DNA of 29,854 nucleotides from Nanobdellota archaeon (GTDB lineage Archaea; Nanobdellota; Nanobdellia; Pacearchaeales; GW2011-AR1), in NCBI GenBank assembly GCA_030704765.1, contig JAUYDD010000186.1, positions 1-29,854 of the forward strand. The letters are read 5' to 3'. The translations under genes were made by a program, and so were the position numbers. The notes under the pieces are model-generated. The model did not search any database and was not told the DNA's origin. It saw nothing but the letters and a program-made list of their open reading frames with translations. Shown here piece after piece: positions 7,526 to 13,640 of this stretch. Numbering within the stretch: position 1 is the stretch's first letter; the number at the start of each line of letters is the position of its first letter.

Positions 7526-7685
7526 TCAGAAATTAAACCACATCTTTTAAGATGTGGATGTTAGTTTGTTTTAATTTCTGAGCATCTTAAAAACAAGGGC
7601 CAATCAAACCACACTCGCCAGCAGGCGATTTTTTAGCTGTGGCAAAAAACCTTTAGGGTGTGGTGGCCCATTGTTTTTTTGATAT
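7526..7685 (+). ncRNA. Structured RNA family, copy 1
   Basis: A candidate independent RNA gene. TTTATATAATC is centred about 28 nt before 7526, and a run of seven T ends at 7680, followed by GATAT. Domain 1: TCAGAAATTAAA (7526-7537) pairs with TTTAATTTCTGA (7570-7581) and encloses the hairpin CCACATCTTTTAAGATGTGG (7538-7557). A linker GCATCTTAAAAAC follows. Domain 2: ACAAGGGCCA pairs with TGGCCCATTGT around a conserved ATCAAAC and a further CCACAC/GTGTGG stem. Copies at 26443 (minus) and 29721 share layout, linker and loop but differ by paired substitutions in the domain 1 stem. Function unknown. Confidence 0.6.
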
Positions 7686-7690
7686 TATGA

Positions 7691-7700
7691 TTGTGCGAAC
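7691..7700 (-). repeat. GTTCGCACAA motif, right arm (inverted)
   Basis: TTGTGCGAAC is the exact reverse complement of 7453-7462 and lies 5 nt beyond the GATAT end of the RNA element. The pair could be termini of a small mobile or recombined unit. Confidence 0.45.
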
Positions 7701-7783
7701 CATTAAAATTTTATAAATAAAAATATATTCAAAAAACATACATATACAAAATATTTATTTTTTTATGAAAATGATAAATGAAA

Positions 7784-8012
7784 ATGAAAAAAAACACATA
7801 GGTATAGTGATTGTCAATATAAACCTGATGGATTTTGTATAAGATAGCTGAAATTAGATAGTTTCTGATAAGGTTTTATTAATACCCAATCCAAGAGACC
7901 CAAATTTTGAGAATATATGAAAGAATCCCTATAAATATTAGAAATAATAAAAAAATATGGTCCTTTTTCTTACATAACACAAGAAAAACCTAAAAAAATT
8001 CTTAAAACCTAA
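7784..8012 (+). pseudogene. Decayed tandem paralogue of the gene at 8600
   Basis: Translation across shifting frames gives HRYSDCQYKPDGFCIR, then KVLLIPNPRDPNFENI, then IIKKYGPFSYITQEKPKK, ending at a TAA at 8010-8012. These match in order NTRYCDPDNYCKSEYNGIC, KVFQITDSRDLNKGEYL and EKIRCPFSNPLEKK of the intact protein at 8600. The DNA also aligns (for example CCAAGAGACCCAAAT against TCAAGAGATCTAAAT). A frameshift in the leading poly-A tract and internal stops make it non-functional. Only the N-terminal half is preserved. Confidence 0.55.
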
Positions 8013-8039
8013 AAAACTTAAAAAATTTGAATAAAATTT

Positions 8040-8599
8040 TATAAACTATGAATAAATTATTAGATTTTAAATAGGATTTTAGATTTTTTTAATTGTCTTA
8101 TTCCAAGTTTTTTACTATTTTTCTATAATTTTTTGCTAAAAACAAATAAACAACCAAATAATAATAAGGATTATGCGAACATTTTCAGAATAAACAAAAA
8201 AATACTTTTATAAGCCTTAAAAAGACCAAATAAAGATATAATATCTATTGATACGAGCTGCTTAAATAACATCCATAGAATAAACAAGCTTAGTAAAATC
8301 GCTAAGTTTATGGATAGTTGAAGCGCAGAAAGAAAAAAACAAGATGACGTTCTAAGAATATTTGAAGAAGGCCCTTTTTCTTTAAAAGATTAAATGAGCA
8401 ATAACCTTTTAAATTTACTAAAAACTTTTTGCATAAATATAAATAATTATATTTTCTTGCTTATCAATGTCATAATTAAGATTATTATGAATGTTCATAA
8501 TTAATATAAATATCTGTTTATAGTTAAAATTCAAAATAAGAAACCAAGAAAAACTAATAAAAACCATAAATTTAAAAATTATAATAATCTCTGATTTTT
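8040..8599. other. Gene-poor region with a hairpin and a repeated palindrome
   Basis: No intact gene. ATCCATA and TATGGAT with an inner CTTAG/CTAAG form a stem-loop at about 8270-8315. A short open frame around 8330-8393 reads DDVLRIFEEGPFSLKD before a TAA and may be debris of a winged-helix gene. CTTTTTGCATAAAT (about 8425) and the near-palindrome TTATGAATGTTCATAA (8485-8500) recur together at 12188-12254. Confidence 0.4.
8485..8500. promoter_or_regulatory. TTATGAATRTTCATAA palindrome, copy 1
   Basis: A 16-bp near-perfect palindrome 100 bp upstream of the gene at 8600. A perfect version occurs at 12239-12254, and both lie about 50-57 bp after a TGCATAAAT motif. This is a candidate operator for an unidentified dimeric regulator. 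Confidence 0.4.
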
Positions 8600-9151
8600 A
8601 TGAAAGAAAAAAAGAAAAAAAAAGAAGATAATACAAGATATTGTGATCCAGATAATTATTGTAAATCTGAGTATAATGGAATATGTTCAAGATTTCCTGA
8701 AATATTAAGTTATGGAAAAGTTTTTCAGATAACCGATTCAAGAGATCTAAATAAAGGTGAATATTTAGAAACTCATCCAAAACCTCCCGCTTCAACAGAA
8801 CTAGAAAAGATAAGATGCCCTTTTTCAAACCCCTTAGAAAAGAAAGTGAAAGAACTAGATTCACAAACAGCACTATTAGAAGCTGAACCTCGTCCTGACC
8901 CTGATAGGCTTATGTCTAGAATAATTAGAGCAGGTTTAAGAACTCCTGGAGGAAAAGCTCTTTTATTAGTGTATGTTGTTGGTATTGCTGCCTTTGGTGC
9001 TAATAAAATAATCCAGAGATATACTACAATTACTCCACAAATAGACCAATATTGTCAAGATAGATATCAAGATATTCAAGATACAATAGAATCAATAGGA
9101 CCTTATATTGAACCCTTTAAAGAATTTGTTGAAACCAATTTAAATAGTTGA
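8600..9151 (+). CDS. Cys-motif protein with one membrane helix (183 aa)
   Basis: The N-terminus is very lysine-rich, then four cysteines C15, C21, C29 and C73 sit in a small domain (YCDPDNYCKSEYNGIC, RCPFSN) that could bind a metal or form disulfides. A hydrophobic helix lies at about 118-135 (KALLLVYVVGIAAFGAN), followed by a polar, helical C-terminus. No family is recognised. A decayed tandem copy lies just upstream (7784-8012), so the gene has been duplicated. The next gene follows at 64 nt on the same strand and may be co-transcribed. With no signal peptide, the single helix would place the cysteine domain inside the cell if the N-terminus stays in, which is uncertain. Confidence 0.65.
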   Translation: MKEKKKKKEDNTRYCDPDNYCKSEYNGICSRFPEILSYGKVFQITDSRDLNKGEYLETHPKPPASTELEKIRCPFSNPLEKKVKELDSQTALLEAEPRPDPDRLMSRIIRAGLRTPGGKALLLVYVVGIAAFGANKIIQRYTTITPQIDQYCQDRYQDIQDTIESIGPYIEPFKEFVETNLNS

Positions 9152-9214
9152 TAGCTAAAACTTATTGATTCTTAGTGTATAAATATCTAAAAATCTTAAA
9201 TATCTAATAATAAA

Positions 9215-9643
9215 ATGACAAGACAAATAGTAAGAAAAGCCCAGAGTTATGTTGATCTAGGAAATCCAGTTTTACATCCTATAACACCATCTACTCAAGA
9301 ATATAGCCCACCTAATCAAAAATCAACAAGCTCAAAATTATTAGATAATTATGGTAAACCTATTAAAAAGGGGTTTTATAAAAAATTTTGGTCTGATATA
9401 GTTTTTTTTGTAGATGAATATGATGGAATTTGGAAATATGAAGATTATAATGGAAACAAGGTAGATTTAAAGATTCCATATGTAACAAGTCTTTATCCTT
9501 TAACAAATGAAGAAGCAAGAGAATCTGCAATCGAATCTCAAAAAAGAGCACAGTTTGTCTTAGGAAAACTTGAACAAATAACTCAGGTTCAACAAACAGC
9601 TCAACCAGTGCCCTGCATTCCACTTTCATTTAGCATTCTTTAA
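9215..9643 (+). CDS. Hypothetical soluble protein (142 aa)
   Basis: Unrecognised. Residues 1-45 are polar and low-complexity with prolines. Residues 46-92 form a compact beta-rich stretch with aromatic residues (GFYKKFWSDIVFFVDEYDG, then IWKYEDYNGNKVDLKIPYV). Residues 96-128 are helical and charged (LTNEEARESAIESQKRAQF). The tail is Q/P-rich with one cysteine. There is no signal peptide or membrane helix. It starts 63 nt after the gene at 8600 and ends just before a repeated 3' hairpin, which supports it as the last gene of a two-gene unit. Confidence 0.6.
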   Translation: MTRQIVRKAQSYVDLGNPVLHPITPSTQEYSPPNQKSTSSKLLDNYGKPIKKGFYKKFWSDIVFFVDEYDGIWKYEDYNGNKVDLKIPYVTSLYPLTNEEARESAIESQKRAQFVLGKLEQITQVQQTAQPVPCIPLSFSIL

Positions 9644-9661
9644 CTCTCAAGTTTCATTGTC

Positions 9662-9697
9662 AAAACTTCTAAGCAGAAGCTAAAAGTTTTAGCATGT
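9662..9697 (+). terminator. 3' hairpin repeat, copy 2
   Basis: AAAACTT pairs with AAGTTTT around an AGC/GCT inner stem, followed by AGCATGTG. It lies 18 nt after the stop of the gene ending at 9643. Copies at 7326, 10256 and 11006 share stem and tail. Confidence 0.5.
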
Positions 9698-9765
9698 GTA
9701 TTTTTGCAAAGGTTTATAAATCAGAAAGGTTTTAATATTCTAAAAAAAGAAGGAATAATATTAAA

Positions 9766-10215
9766 ATGCTAATTTTTTTTAAAATATTAAAAGAATCACC
9801 AGCTTGGTTAAAAGGAGGGCTTATCAGTCTAATAATCTTTATAGTCTTATTTTTCTTATCGCCATCGCCAAACATAGTTGTTACTTTATTTATGTTCCTT
9901 CCAGTAGCTTTAGGATTAAATTCAGAAATGTCTTTAGCAGGAATTATAGGAACATATCTGGTTTGGGGTGGATTGTGGTTTTTAATAGGAGCTTTAACAG
10001 GATTAATAATCCAGAAACTCAAAACTAAAAACATCTATGCGAAATTCTTATTAGCTTTATTAATTTTTATAATCATAACCTTAATCATAACTTATTTAGG
10101 TTATATAATATTTATGCTTCTTAATAAATCATCTCAATTGTTTGACCGGAGTCTTAATCCCCTATATTTCTTTAAATGCCAGTTCGGACCTTTATTTGGC
10201 TATTATTCTTGTTAG
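9766..10215 (+). CDS. Multi-pass membrane protein (149 aa)
   Basis: A very hydrophobic protein with about four membrane helices: about 17-32 (GGLISLIIFIVLFFLS), 37-51, 60-83 (GIIGTYLVWGGLWFLIGALTG) and 92-118 (AKFLLALLIFIIITLIITYLG). The short cytosolic loop between helices 3 and 4 is basic (IQKLKTKNIY). The C-terminus carries two cysteines (C142, C149). It resembles many small archaeal membrane proteins of unknown function; no transport motif is visible. It is flanked by repeated 3' hairpins on both sides and so is probably transcribed alone. Confidence 0.65.
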   Translation: MLIFFKILKESPAWLKGGLISLIIFIVLFFLSPSPNIVVTLFMFLPVALGLNSEMSLAGIIGTYLVWGGLWFLIGALTGLIIQKLKTKNIYAKFLLALLIFIIITLIITYLGYIIFMLLNKSSQLFDRSLNPLYFFKCQFGPLFGYYSC

Positions 10216-10255
10216 AGAAATATCCACGTTAATTTCAAAAACTCCTAAAACCCTA

Positions 10256-10296
10256 GCTAAAACTTCTAAGCGAAAGCTAAAGGTTTTAACATGAGG
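10256..10296 (+). terminator. 3' hairpin repeat, copy 3
   Basis: CTAAAACTTCTAAGC and GCTAAAGGTTTTAAC form the stem, followed by ATGAGGAAAAA. It lies 40 nt after the stop of the membrane protein gene and is nearly identical to the copies at 9662 and 11006. Confidence 0.5.
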
Positions 10297-10379
10297 AAAA
10301 AAAATAAAAAGTAGTGATAAAAAGCATAATTTATAGCAAGAATAAAAAGATTTAATAACTTTATCGAAGATAAAATATA

Positions 10380-10532
10380 ATGATTCCAAATTGTGAAGGA
10401 TGTAAGGTTGAATATGAAACAGCTCTAGATTATTTAGAAAAAGGTTACAATCTTTGTTTTGAAAATCTTGGAAAAGGGAGAGTCAAGGAAAGCATCTTTT
10501 TATTGCAGTTCTTGATAAAAACAGAAAAATAA
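10380..10532 (+). CDS. Short CxxC protein (50 aa)
   Basis: An ATG at 10380 opens a 50-codon frame beginning MIPNCEGCKVEYETALDYL. C5 and C8 make one CxxC and C26 is a further cysteine. The rest is helical (DYLEKGYNLCFENLGKG) with a basic end. One CxxC is not enough for a zinc site alone, so dimeric binding or a redox role is possible. The frame ends 45 nt before the antitoxin start. It could be spurious; codon use and the ordered N-terminus favour a real gene. Confidence 0.45.
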   Translation: MIPNCEGCKVEYETALDYLEKGYNLCFENLGKGRVKESIFLLQFLIKTEK

Positions 10533-10577
10533 TTTTATCATAGAAAACTATATAAAATCAATAAATTTAGAATTTTT

Positions 10578-10757
10578 ATGGCAGAAACAATTAATATAGA
10601 TAAAAGTGCAATAGAAGATTTGCATAGAATAAAAGAAGAATTTGATTCAATCATGGAATCAATAGAGCTAATGAGCGATGAAGAATTTACAAAATCCTAC
10701 AAAAAATCAAAAGAGCAAATAGAAAAGAGGGAATTTGCAGATTGGGATGCCTTATAA
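10578..10757 (+). CDS. Antitoxin of a type II toxin-antitoxin pair (59 aa)
   Basis: An ATG at 10578 opens a 59-codon acidic, fully helical protein with two Met/Ile-rich amphipathic helices (AIEDLHRIKEEFDSIMESIE, then SDEEFTKSYKKSKEQIEKRE). It ends FADWDAL, typical of small RelB/Phd-like antitoxin C-termini. Its stop at 10755-10757 overlaps the toxin start (ATG 10747) by 11 bp, the usual translational coupling of toxin-antitoxin operons. In such systems the protein would bind and neutralise the toxin and repress the operon. There is no obvious DNA-binding fold, so repression may need the complex. The subfamily is not assigned. Confidence 0.7.
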   Translation: MAETINIDKSAIEDLHRIKEEFDSIMESIELMSDEEFTKSYKKSKEQIEKREFADWDAL

Positions 10758-11001
10758 AATTCTTCCAACAAAAGAGTTCGAAATAGACTTTAAAAAATTA
10801 AATGAGTTTATGCAGCAAAGAATAAAAAAGAAAATTGAAGAAGTTGCAGAAAATCCTGAAAGATACAAACACATGCATTATGATTATGCAGGAAGCAGTC
10901 GTTTGTGGATTGGAAAGTTAAGAATAGTTTTTTCATACAGTATTCAAAAACGAGAGTTATATCCAGAAAAAATTGTTTTTACTCATAAATATAGAAAATA
11001 A
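10747..11001 (+). CDS. RelE/ParE-superfamily toxin (84 aa)
   Basis: The chosen start is the ATG at 10747 (MPYKILPTKEFEIDF). An upstream TTG at 10735 in the same frame is less likely, because the ATG gives the normal RelE N-terminal strand. The layout is classical: strand (YKILPT), two helices (FEIDFKKLN, then QRIKKKIEEVAENPERY), then strands ending in SRLWIGKLRIVFSYSI and IVFTHKYRK. Basic residues in the last strands (R and K of KLRIV, H and R of THKYRK) are the usual active-site positions of RelE-type mRNA interferases. ParE-like gyrase poisons share the fold and cannot be excluded. A repeated 3' hairpin closes the operon. Confidence 0.85.
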   Translation: MPYKILPTKEFEIDFKKLNEFMQQRIKKKIEEVAENPERYKHMHYDYAGSSRLWIGKLRIVFSYSIQKRELYPEKIVFTHKYRK

Positions 11002-11304
11002 AATTTAGCAAAAACTTTTAAGATTAGCTTAAAACTTTTAGCATGAGGAAAAACAGTAAAATTCTAAAAATTTTGTAATAAAAAATAGTAATAAAACCTT
11101 GTTAATGTAAAAATTAGTCTAATTCATTGCATGCAAAGAATTTTAAGAGTCGAGAAGTTATTGAGAATGAGTGAGGGCTGTTTAAACAATTCAAAATAGA
11201 AATATATAAAAACCAATTATTTTTAATAAATCCAAAACAAAAATGAAAAGAGTTCTGATAAATTAAAATGGCAGATAACTATTATAATTAGCAATATTAG
11301 AATT
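11002..11304. promoter_or_regulatory. Spacer with hairpin repeat copy 4 and palindromic sites
   Basis: The spacer begins with the fourth 3' hairpin repeat (11006-11052, ending TTTTAGCATGAGGAAAAA). The 10-bp palindrome TTGCATGCAA is near 11127-11136. The B-type palindrome TGTTTAAACA is at 11179-11188, about 20 bp before a TATA-like AAATATATAAAAACC. The last element would place a gene B-type operator directly upstream of a promoter serving the HTH gene at 11305. Confidence 0.5.
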
Positions 11305-11562
11305 TTGCGTGTGGTTTATTGTATAACTCAAGGTGAGATTGCTAATTTATTAGGAATTACTCTCTCTGCTGTTAGCAGAATGGAATCTAGTCCTAATTTT
11401 AGATTTTCAACTTATCAAATGACAACAATAGCAGATTATTTTCAAGCAGATCTTGAGACATTAGTCAGGGTTGATCTTTGTGAAGAGTTAGAGAAAATAA
11501 TATCTAAGAAACCTAAAAATACTCTTAATAATGAACCAACCCAAACACCCATAAACCCCTAA
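11305..11562 (+). CDS. XRE-type helix-turn-helix protein, start uncertain (85 aa)
   Basis: Residues 8-55 match the Cro/CI helix-turn-helix: TQGEIANLLGITLSAVSRMES (helices 2 and 3), then FRFSTYQMTTIADYF (helices 4 and 5) and LETLVRVD. Helix 1 is short and the only available starts are TTG (11305) or GTG (11311). The same frame is open further upstream without an ATG. Either a non-ATG start is used or the N-terminus has been damaged. The C-terminus is a polar, proline-rich tail. A B-type palindrome and TATA box lie 80-125 bp upstream. Likely a transcriptional regulator. Confidence 0.55.
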   Translation: MRVVYCITQGEIANLLGITLSAVSRMESSPNFRFSTYQMTTIADYFQADLETLVRVDLCEELEKIISKKPKNTLNNEPTQTPINP

Positions 11563-11681
11563 AACCCTCCCATTTTGAGCCTAAAAACCCACTGTTTTTC
11601 TATGATTCATTCTCCCCTTTGAAAGATTCGTACAAGGAACATTAGGCGCCCTTTTGAAAAATTGAGTCTTGTAGAAAGTTT
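11563..11681. other. Short spacer between convergent genes
   Basis: About 120 bases between the HTH gene and the gene read from 12020. The composition is less AT-rich than average (CCCTCCC, GGCGCCC). No ORF or clear terminator is visible. Confidence 0.3.
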
Positions 11682-12020
11682 TTAGCGAGCAAGACCTCGT
11701 AAAAACATTTCAATTCTTGCATTATGAAGATACCTAGTATCTATATTTTCTAAAACATTTCTTGCAGTACCACCAATCCAATCTCTAGTTGCAACACAAC
11801 CACTATTAAAAATTGTTCCTATCATTTCCCATATTGGTTCTGCTTCTTGGAGAGTTAATTTTTCAGCTAGTCCTGCGTGAGTAAGTCTGCTATAAGCCTC
11901 TAAAATTGATATCCTTAAACCCCGTTTATATTCTTCAGGATAAGATCTCTTTACACATTCATAAGGATAACATGTTAATAATCTTTTTAATTCTTCATCA
12001 CGAAAAGTTTCCCAATCCAT
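11682..12020 (-). CDS. Hypothetical helical protein (112 aa)
   Basis: A soluble, all-helical protein beginning MDWETFRDEELKRLL. It has cysteines C17, C23 and C75 and a GTIFNSGCVATRDWIGGTARN stretch. The composition is balanced, with several W, R and E residues typical of a folded domain. No family is recognised. The codon composition is slightly richer in G and C than its neighbours, which may signal transfer. Upstream lie a strong hairpin (12114-12146) and the palindrome at 12239-12254; its promoter is probably an AT-rich stretch at about 12040-12060. Confidence 0.65.
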   Translation of the reverse strand: MDWETFRDEELKRLLTCYPYECVKRSYPEEYKRGLRISILEAYSRLTHAGLAEKLTLQEAEPIWEMIGTIFNSGCVATRDWIGGTARNVLENIDTRYLHNARIEMFLRGLAR

Positions 12021-12113
12021 CTTTTTCTTATTTTTAATTACTTTAAATACTTTTCTTTAACCAATTGCTACTCATTCTTAACTTTAATTTTATTGCACTA
12101 ACAATAGATAAAA

Positions 12114-12146
12114 GCAATTTTGGTTGGCTATTGCCTCCAAAATTGC
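12114..12146. other. Strong stem-loop
   Basis: GCAATTTTGG and CCAAAATTGC form a perfect 10-bp stem, and an inner GGC/GCC extends it around a TATT loop. It lies about 95 nt upstream of the gene read from 12020. It could be an RNA hairpin in a 5' leader, a terminator from the other side or a protein site. Confidence 0.5.
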
Positions 12147-12238
12147 ACCAACTCCTCATGCAGCATCTTATAATCATTTCTTAAAACTTTCTGCATAAAT
12201 TATTATGAAAATTATTATTTATTTACATATTAATTTTA

Positions 12239-12254
12239 TTATGAATATTCATAA
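12239..12254. promoter_or_regulatory. TTATGAATATTCATAA perfect palindrome
   Basis: A perfect 16-bp palindrome and the second copy of the element at 8485-8500. Its left flank (CTTTCTGCATAAAT, from about 12188) also matches the flank of the first copy. Both copies sit in the accessory stretch. Confidence 0.45.
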
Positions 12255-12324
12255 AAGTATATATGGCCTAATTTGATATAATTCATAATATAATCCCAGT
12301 TTAACCAATATTATCAAGATCAAT

Positions 12325-12352
12325 CAGTTGTTTAAACAACTGTTTATATACA
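12325..12352. promoter_or_regulatory. B-type palindromic site
   Basis: CAGTTGTTTAAACAACTG (12325-12342) is a perfect 18-bp palindrome containing TGTTTAAACA, followed 12 bp later by TGTTTATATACA. It has the same core and spacing as the array at 1544-1577, so it is a likely site for the gene B product or a relative. Confidence 0.5.
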
Positions 12353-12411
12353 TCAAATATTAAAGGTATAAACATCATTTTAGATTAAGTCAAGTTTTAG
12401 AATTATATAGT

Positions 12412-12582
12412 TTATCTTAAAATCATATAAGCTTGGAATATTGTTAGAATTCCAGTTATTATTGTAAGCCTTTTACCAATGGTCTTTAATAATCTGCTAT
12501 TGTCCTTTGTTCCTTTATAGTATAAGCCTATTCCCGTAAATAATAATAGAACCAAAAGGACTTCAATTTTTATTATATCCAT
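12412..12582 (-). CDS. Small membrane protein (56 aa)
   Basis: The chosen start is the ATG at 12582 (MDIIKIEVLLVLLLFTGIG). TAATATATAAA at 12601-12611 is centred 24 nt before it, fitting a leaderless start. A longer frame to 12660 would place the TATA box inside the gene. The protein has a hydrophobic helix at about 7-22, a basic loop (YYKGTKDNSRLLKTIGKRL) and a second helix at about 40-56 (TIITGILTIFQAYMIL). This is the general form of small two-helix membrane proteins, including some holin-like or toxin-like ones. No function is assigned. Confidence 0.55.
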   Translation of the reverse strand: MDIIKIEVLLVLLLFTGIGLYYKGTKDNSRLLKTIGKRLTIITGILTIFQAYMILR

Positions 12583-12748
12583 ATTCTCTATAAATTTTTT
12601 TAATATATAAAGCTTTGGGTTTCGCAAAAAGTTTTTAGAGAAAGGAAGAAGATTTTGCATTTATAAATTTAACTTTTCACTCTAAAATAGTCTCTTGATA
12701 TTTATTTATTTGTAGTGGTAAAAAAATAAATATTTGTTAATGTAGTGT

Positions 12749-13096
12749 TTAAATTATATATATTTTAGTTTTAAACAGAATTTTCACTATATTTGGTAAA
12801 GGTTTATCACCTATAAGGGGATTTTTAGGTATATCTGGAGCTTCATTTGGAGGTTCTAAAGGAATTGAAATAGGTAATTCTGGCATATCTAAACTTGTGT
12901 CTAGACTTTTAACACTCCATCCCAATCTAGTAATTTCCTAAAAATTGTCCAATCCGAGCATCTTTACAAGGGCTTTAGATAGTATTAATATAGCCCTTTC
13001 CCCTTTGTTTATACAATTTACTAACCCTCCACCAAGATAATACTAGCCAAATTCTTCATATAACCTAATACCATTTAAAGATTTATAGATGTCCAA
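12749..13096 (-). pseudogene. ORF interrupted by two in-frame TAG codons
   Basis: From a TTG at 13094-13096 to a TAA at 12749-12751 one frame runs for 115 codons, broken only by TAG at 13043-13045 and 12938-12940. It reads sensibly on both sides: SLNGIRLYEEFG before the first; YYLGGGLVNCINKGERAILI and LSKALVKMLGLDNF between the two; EITRLGWSVKSLDTSLDMPE and a proline-rich end (ISIPLEPPNEAPDIPKNPL) after the second. A decayed gene is most likely. Stop readthrough or TAG decoding cannot be excluded from this window. No family is recognised. Confidence 0.5.
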
Positions 13097-13137
13097 AATA
13101 TTAAATAAAAATATTATTTATTATAATAAAAAAAAGA

Positions 13138-13311
13138 GGCATAGTTAGTGGTTTTGGTTATGATGAATCAAAAAACAGTCATTATCCAAATATCCATGTT
13201 TTAACCTATTCAAGTCTTCCATCTGATTTTTATGAATACAAAGGATATAATCTGTTATTAAGAAGCCATAATAAAAGAAAGCCTTTATTGAGATTAGAAG
13301 AAATAATTTAA
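13138..13311 (+). pseudogene. 5'-truncated ORF, unknown protein
   Basis: An open frame without any ATG encodes about 57 residues (GIVSGFGYDESKNSHYPNIH, then VLTYSSLPSDFYEYKGYN, then NKRKPLLRLEEII). It ends at a TAA at 13309-13311, overlapping the stop of the convergent zinc-ribbon gene by 3 bp. The composition and close-packed end look like real coding sequence. In-frame stops lie upstream near 13100, so the N-terminus is missing. It is probably the remains of a larger gene. Confidence 0.45.
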
Positions 13312-13463
13312 AGATTCTCCCATTCTTTTTCTTTTTTTCTTTTTTCACATCCAGGACAATGTAATATATAATCTTCTCCAATCTTTTCAATTTTCATATA
13401 ACTCATACATTTATCACAAACATGTCTTGAAAATACCATAAATTTCCTTGAAACAACAATCAT
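13308..13463 (-). CDS. Zinc-ribbon mini-protein (51 aa)
   Basis: Read from the ATG at 13463: a 51-residue protein with two CxxC knuckles (C16-x2-C19 and C36-x2-C39, in VCDKCMSYMKIEK and YILHCPGCEKR) separated by 16 residues. This is the standard rubredoxin-like zinc ribbon. The C-terminus is strongly basic and charged. A TATA box (plus-strand TTAAATATATAAAAA at about 13473-13487) lies about 20 nt before the ATG, supporting this start. Likely a nucleic-acid or protein-binding zinc finger of unknown partner. The flanking shared stop with the plus-strand remnant is typical of compact genomes. Confidence 0.65.
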   Translation of the reverse strand: MIVVSRKFMVFSRHVCDKCMSYMKIEKIGEDYILHCPGCEKRKKEKEWENL

Positions 13464-13575
13464 TTTTTTGTTTTAAATATATAAAAAGTTTAGTTTTTAA
13501 ACTTAGCTATTGGTTTTTCAGATTCATAGATTTATAATACAAATATTTTTAAAGCCTTAAATCCCCTCTTTTATA

Positions 13576-13610
13576 GGAATAATGATTAAGAATCTTTCTT
13601 AACTTATTCC
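13576..13610 (+). promoter_or_regulatory. 5'-leader hairpin before the CxxC-x17-CxxC gene
   Basis: GGAATAA pairs with TTATTCC and TTAAGAA with TTCTTAA, giving a 14-bp hairpin with a three-base loop (a TGA/C bulge between the halves). It ends 17 nt before the Shine-Dalgarno sequence. A possible TATA box (GATTTATAATAC, about 13527-13538) implies a leader of roughly 80 nt, long for this genome. It could be a temperature- or protein-responsive element. Confidence 0.5.
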
Positions 13611-13627
13611 AGGAAATTTAGTATAAT

Positions 13628-13632
13628 GGAGG
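13628..13632 (+). promoter_or_regulatory. Shine-Dalgarno site GGAGG with a five-codon mini-ORF
   Basis: GGAGG lies 8 nt before the ATG at 13641. It is the clearest ribosome binding site in a window where most genes look leaderless. It overlaps a mini-ORF (ATG at 13626, TAG at 13638-13640) that ends directly against the main start, which could allow reinitiation control. Confidence 0.55.
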
Positions 13633-13640
13633 ATATATAG

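Noticed and set aside
12412..12660. Longer 82-codon version of the small membrane protein
   Set aside because: It would place the TATA box inside the gene; the ATG at 12582 fits the promoter distance.
13145..13390. Minus-strand 81-codon frame starting with TTG
   Set aside because: It is a shadow of the zinc-ribbon gene (13308-13463) and of the plus-strand remnant, with no TATA box and poor composition.
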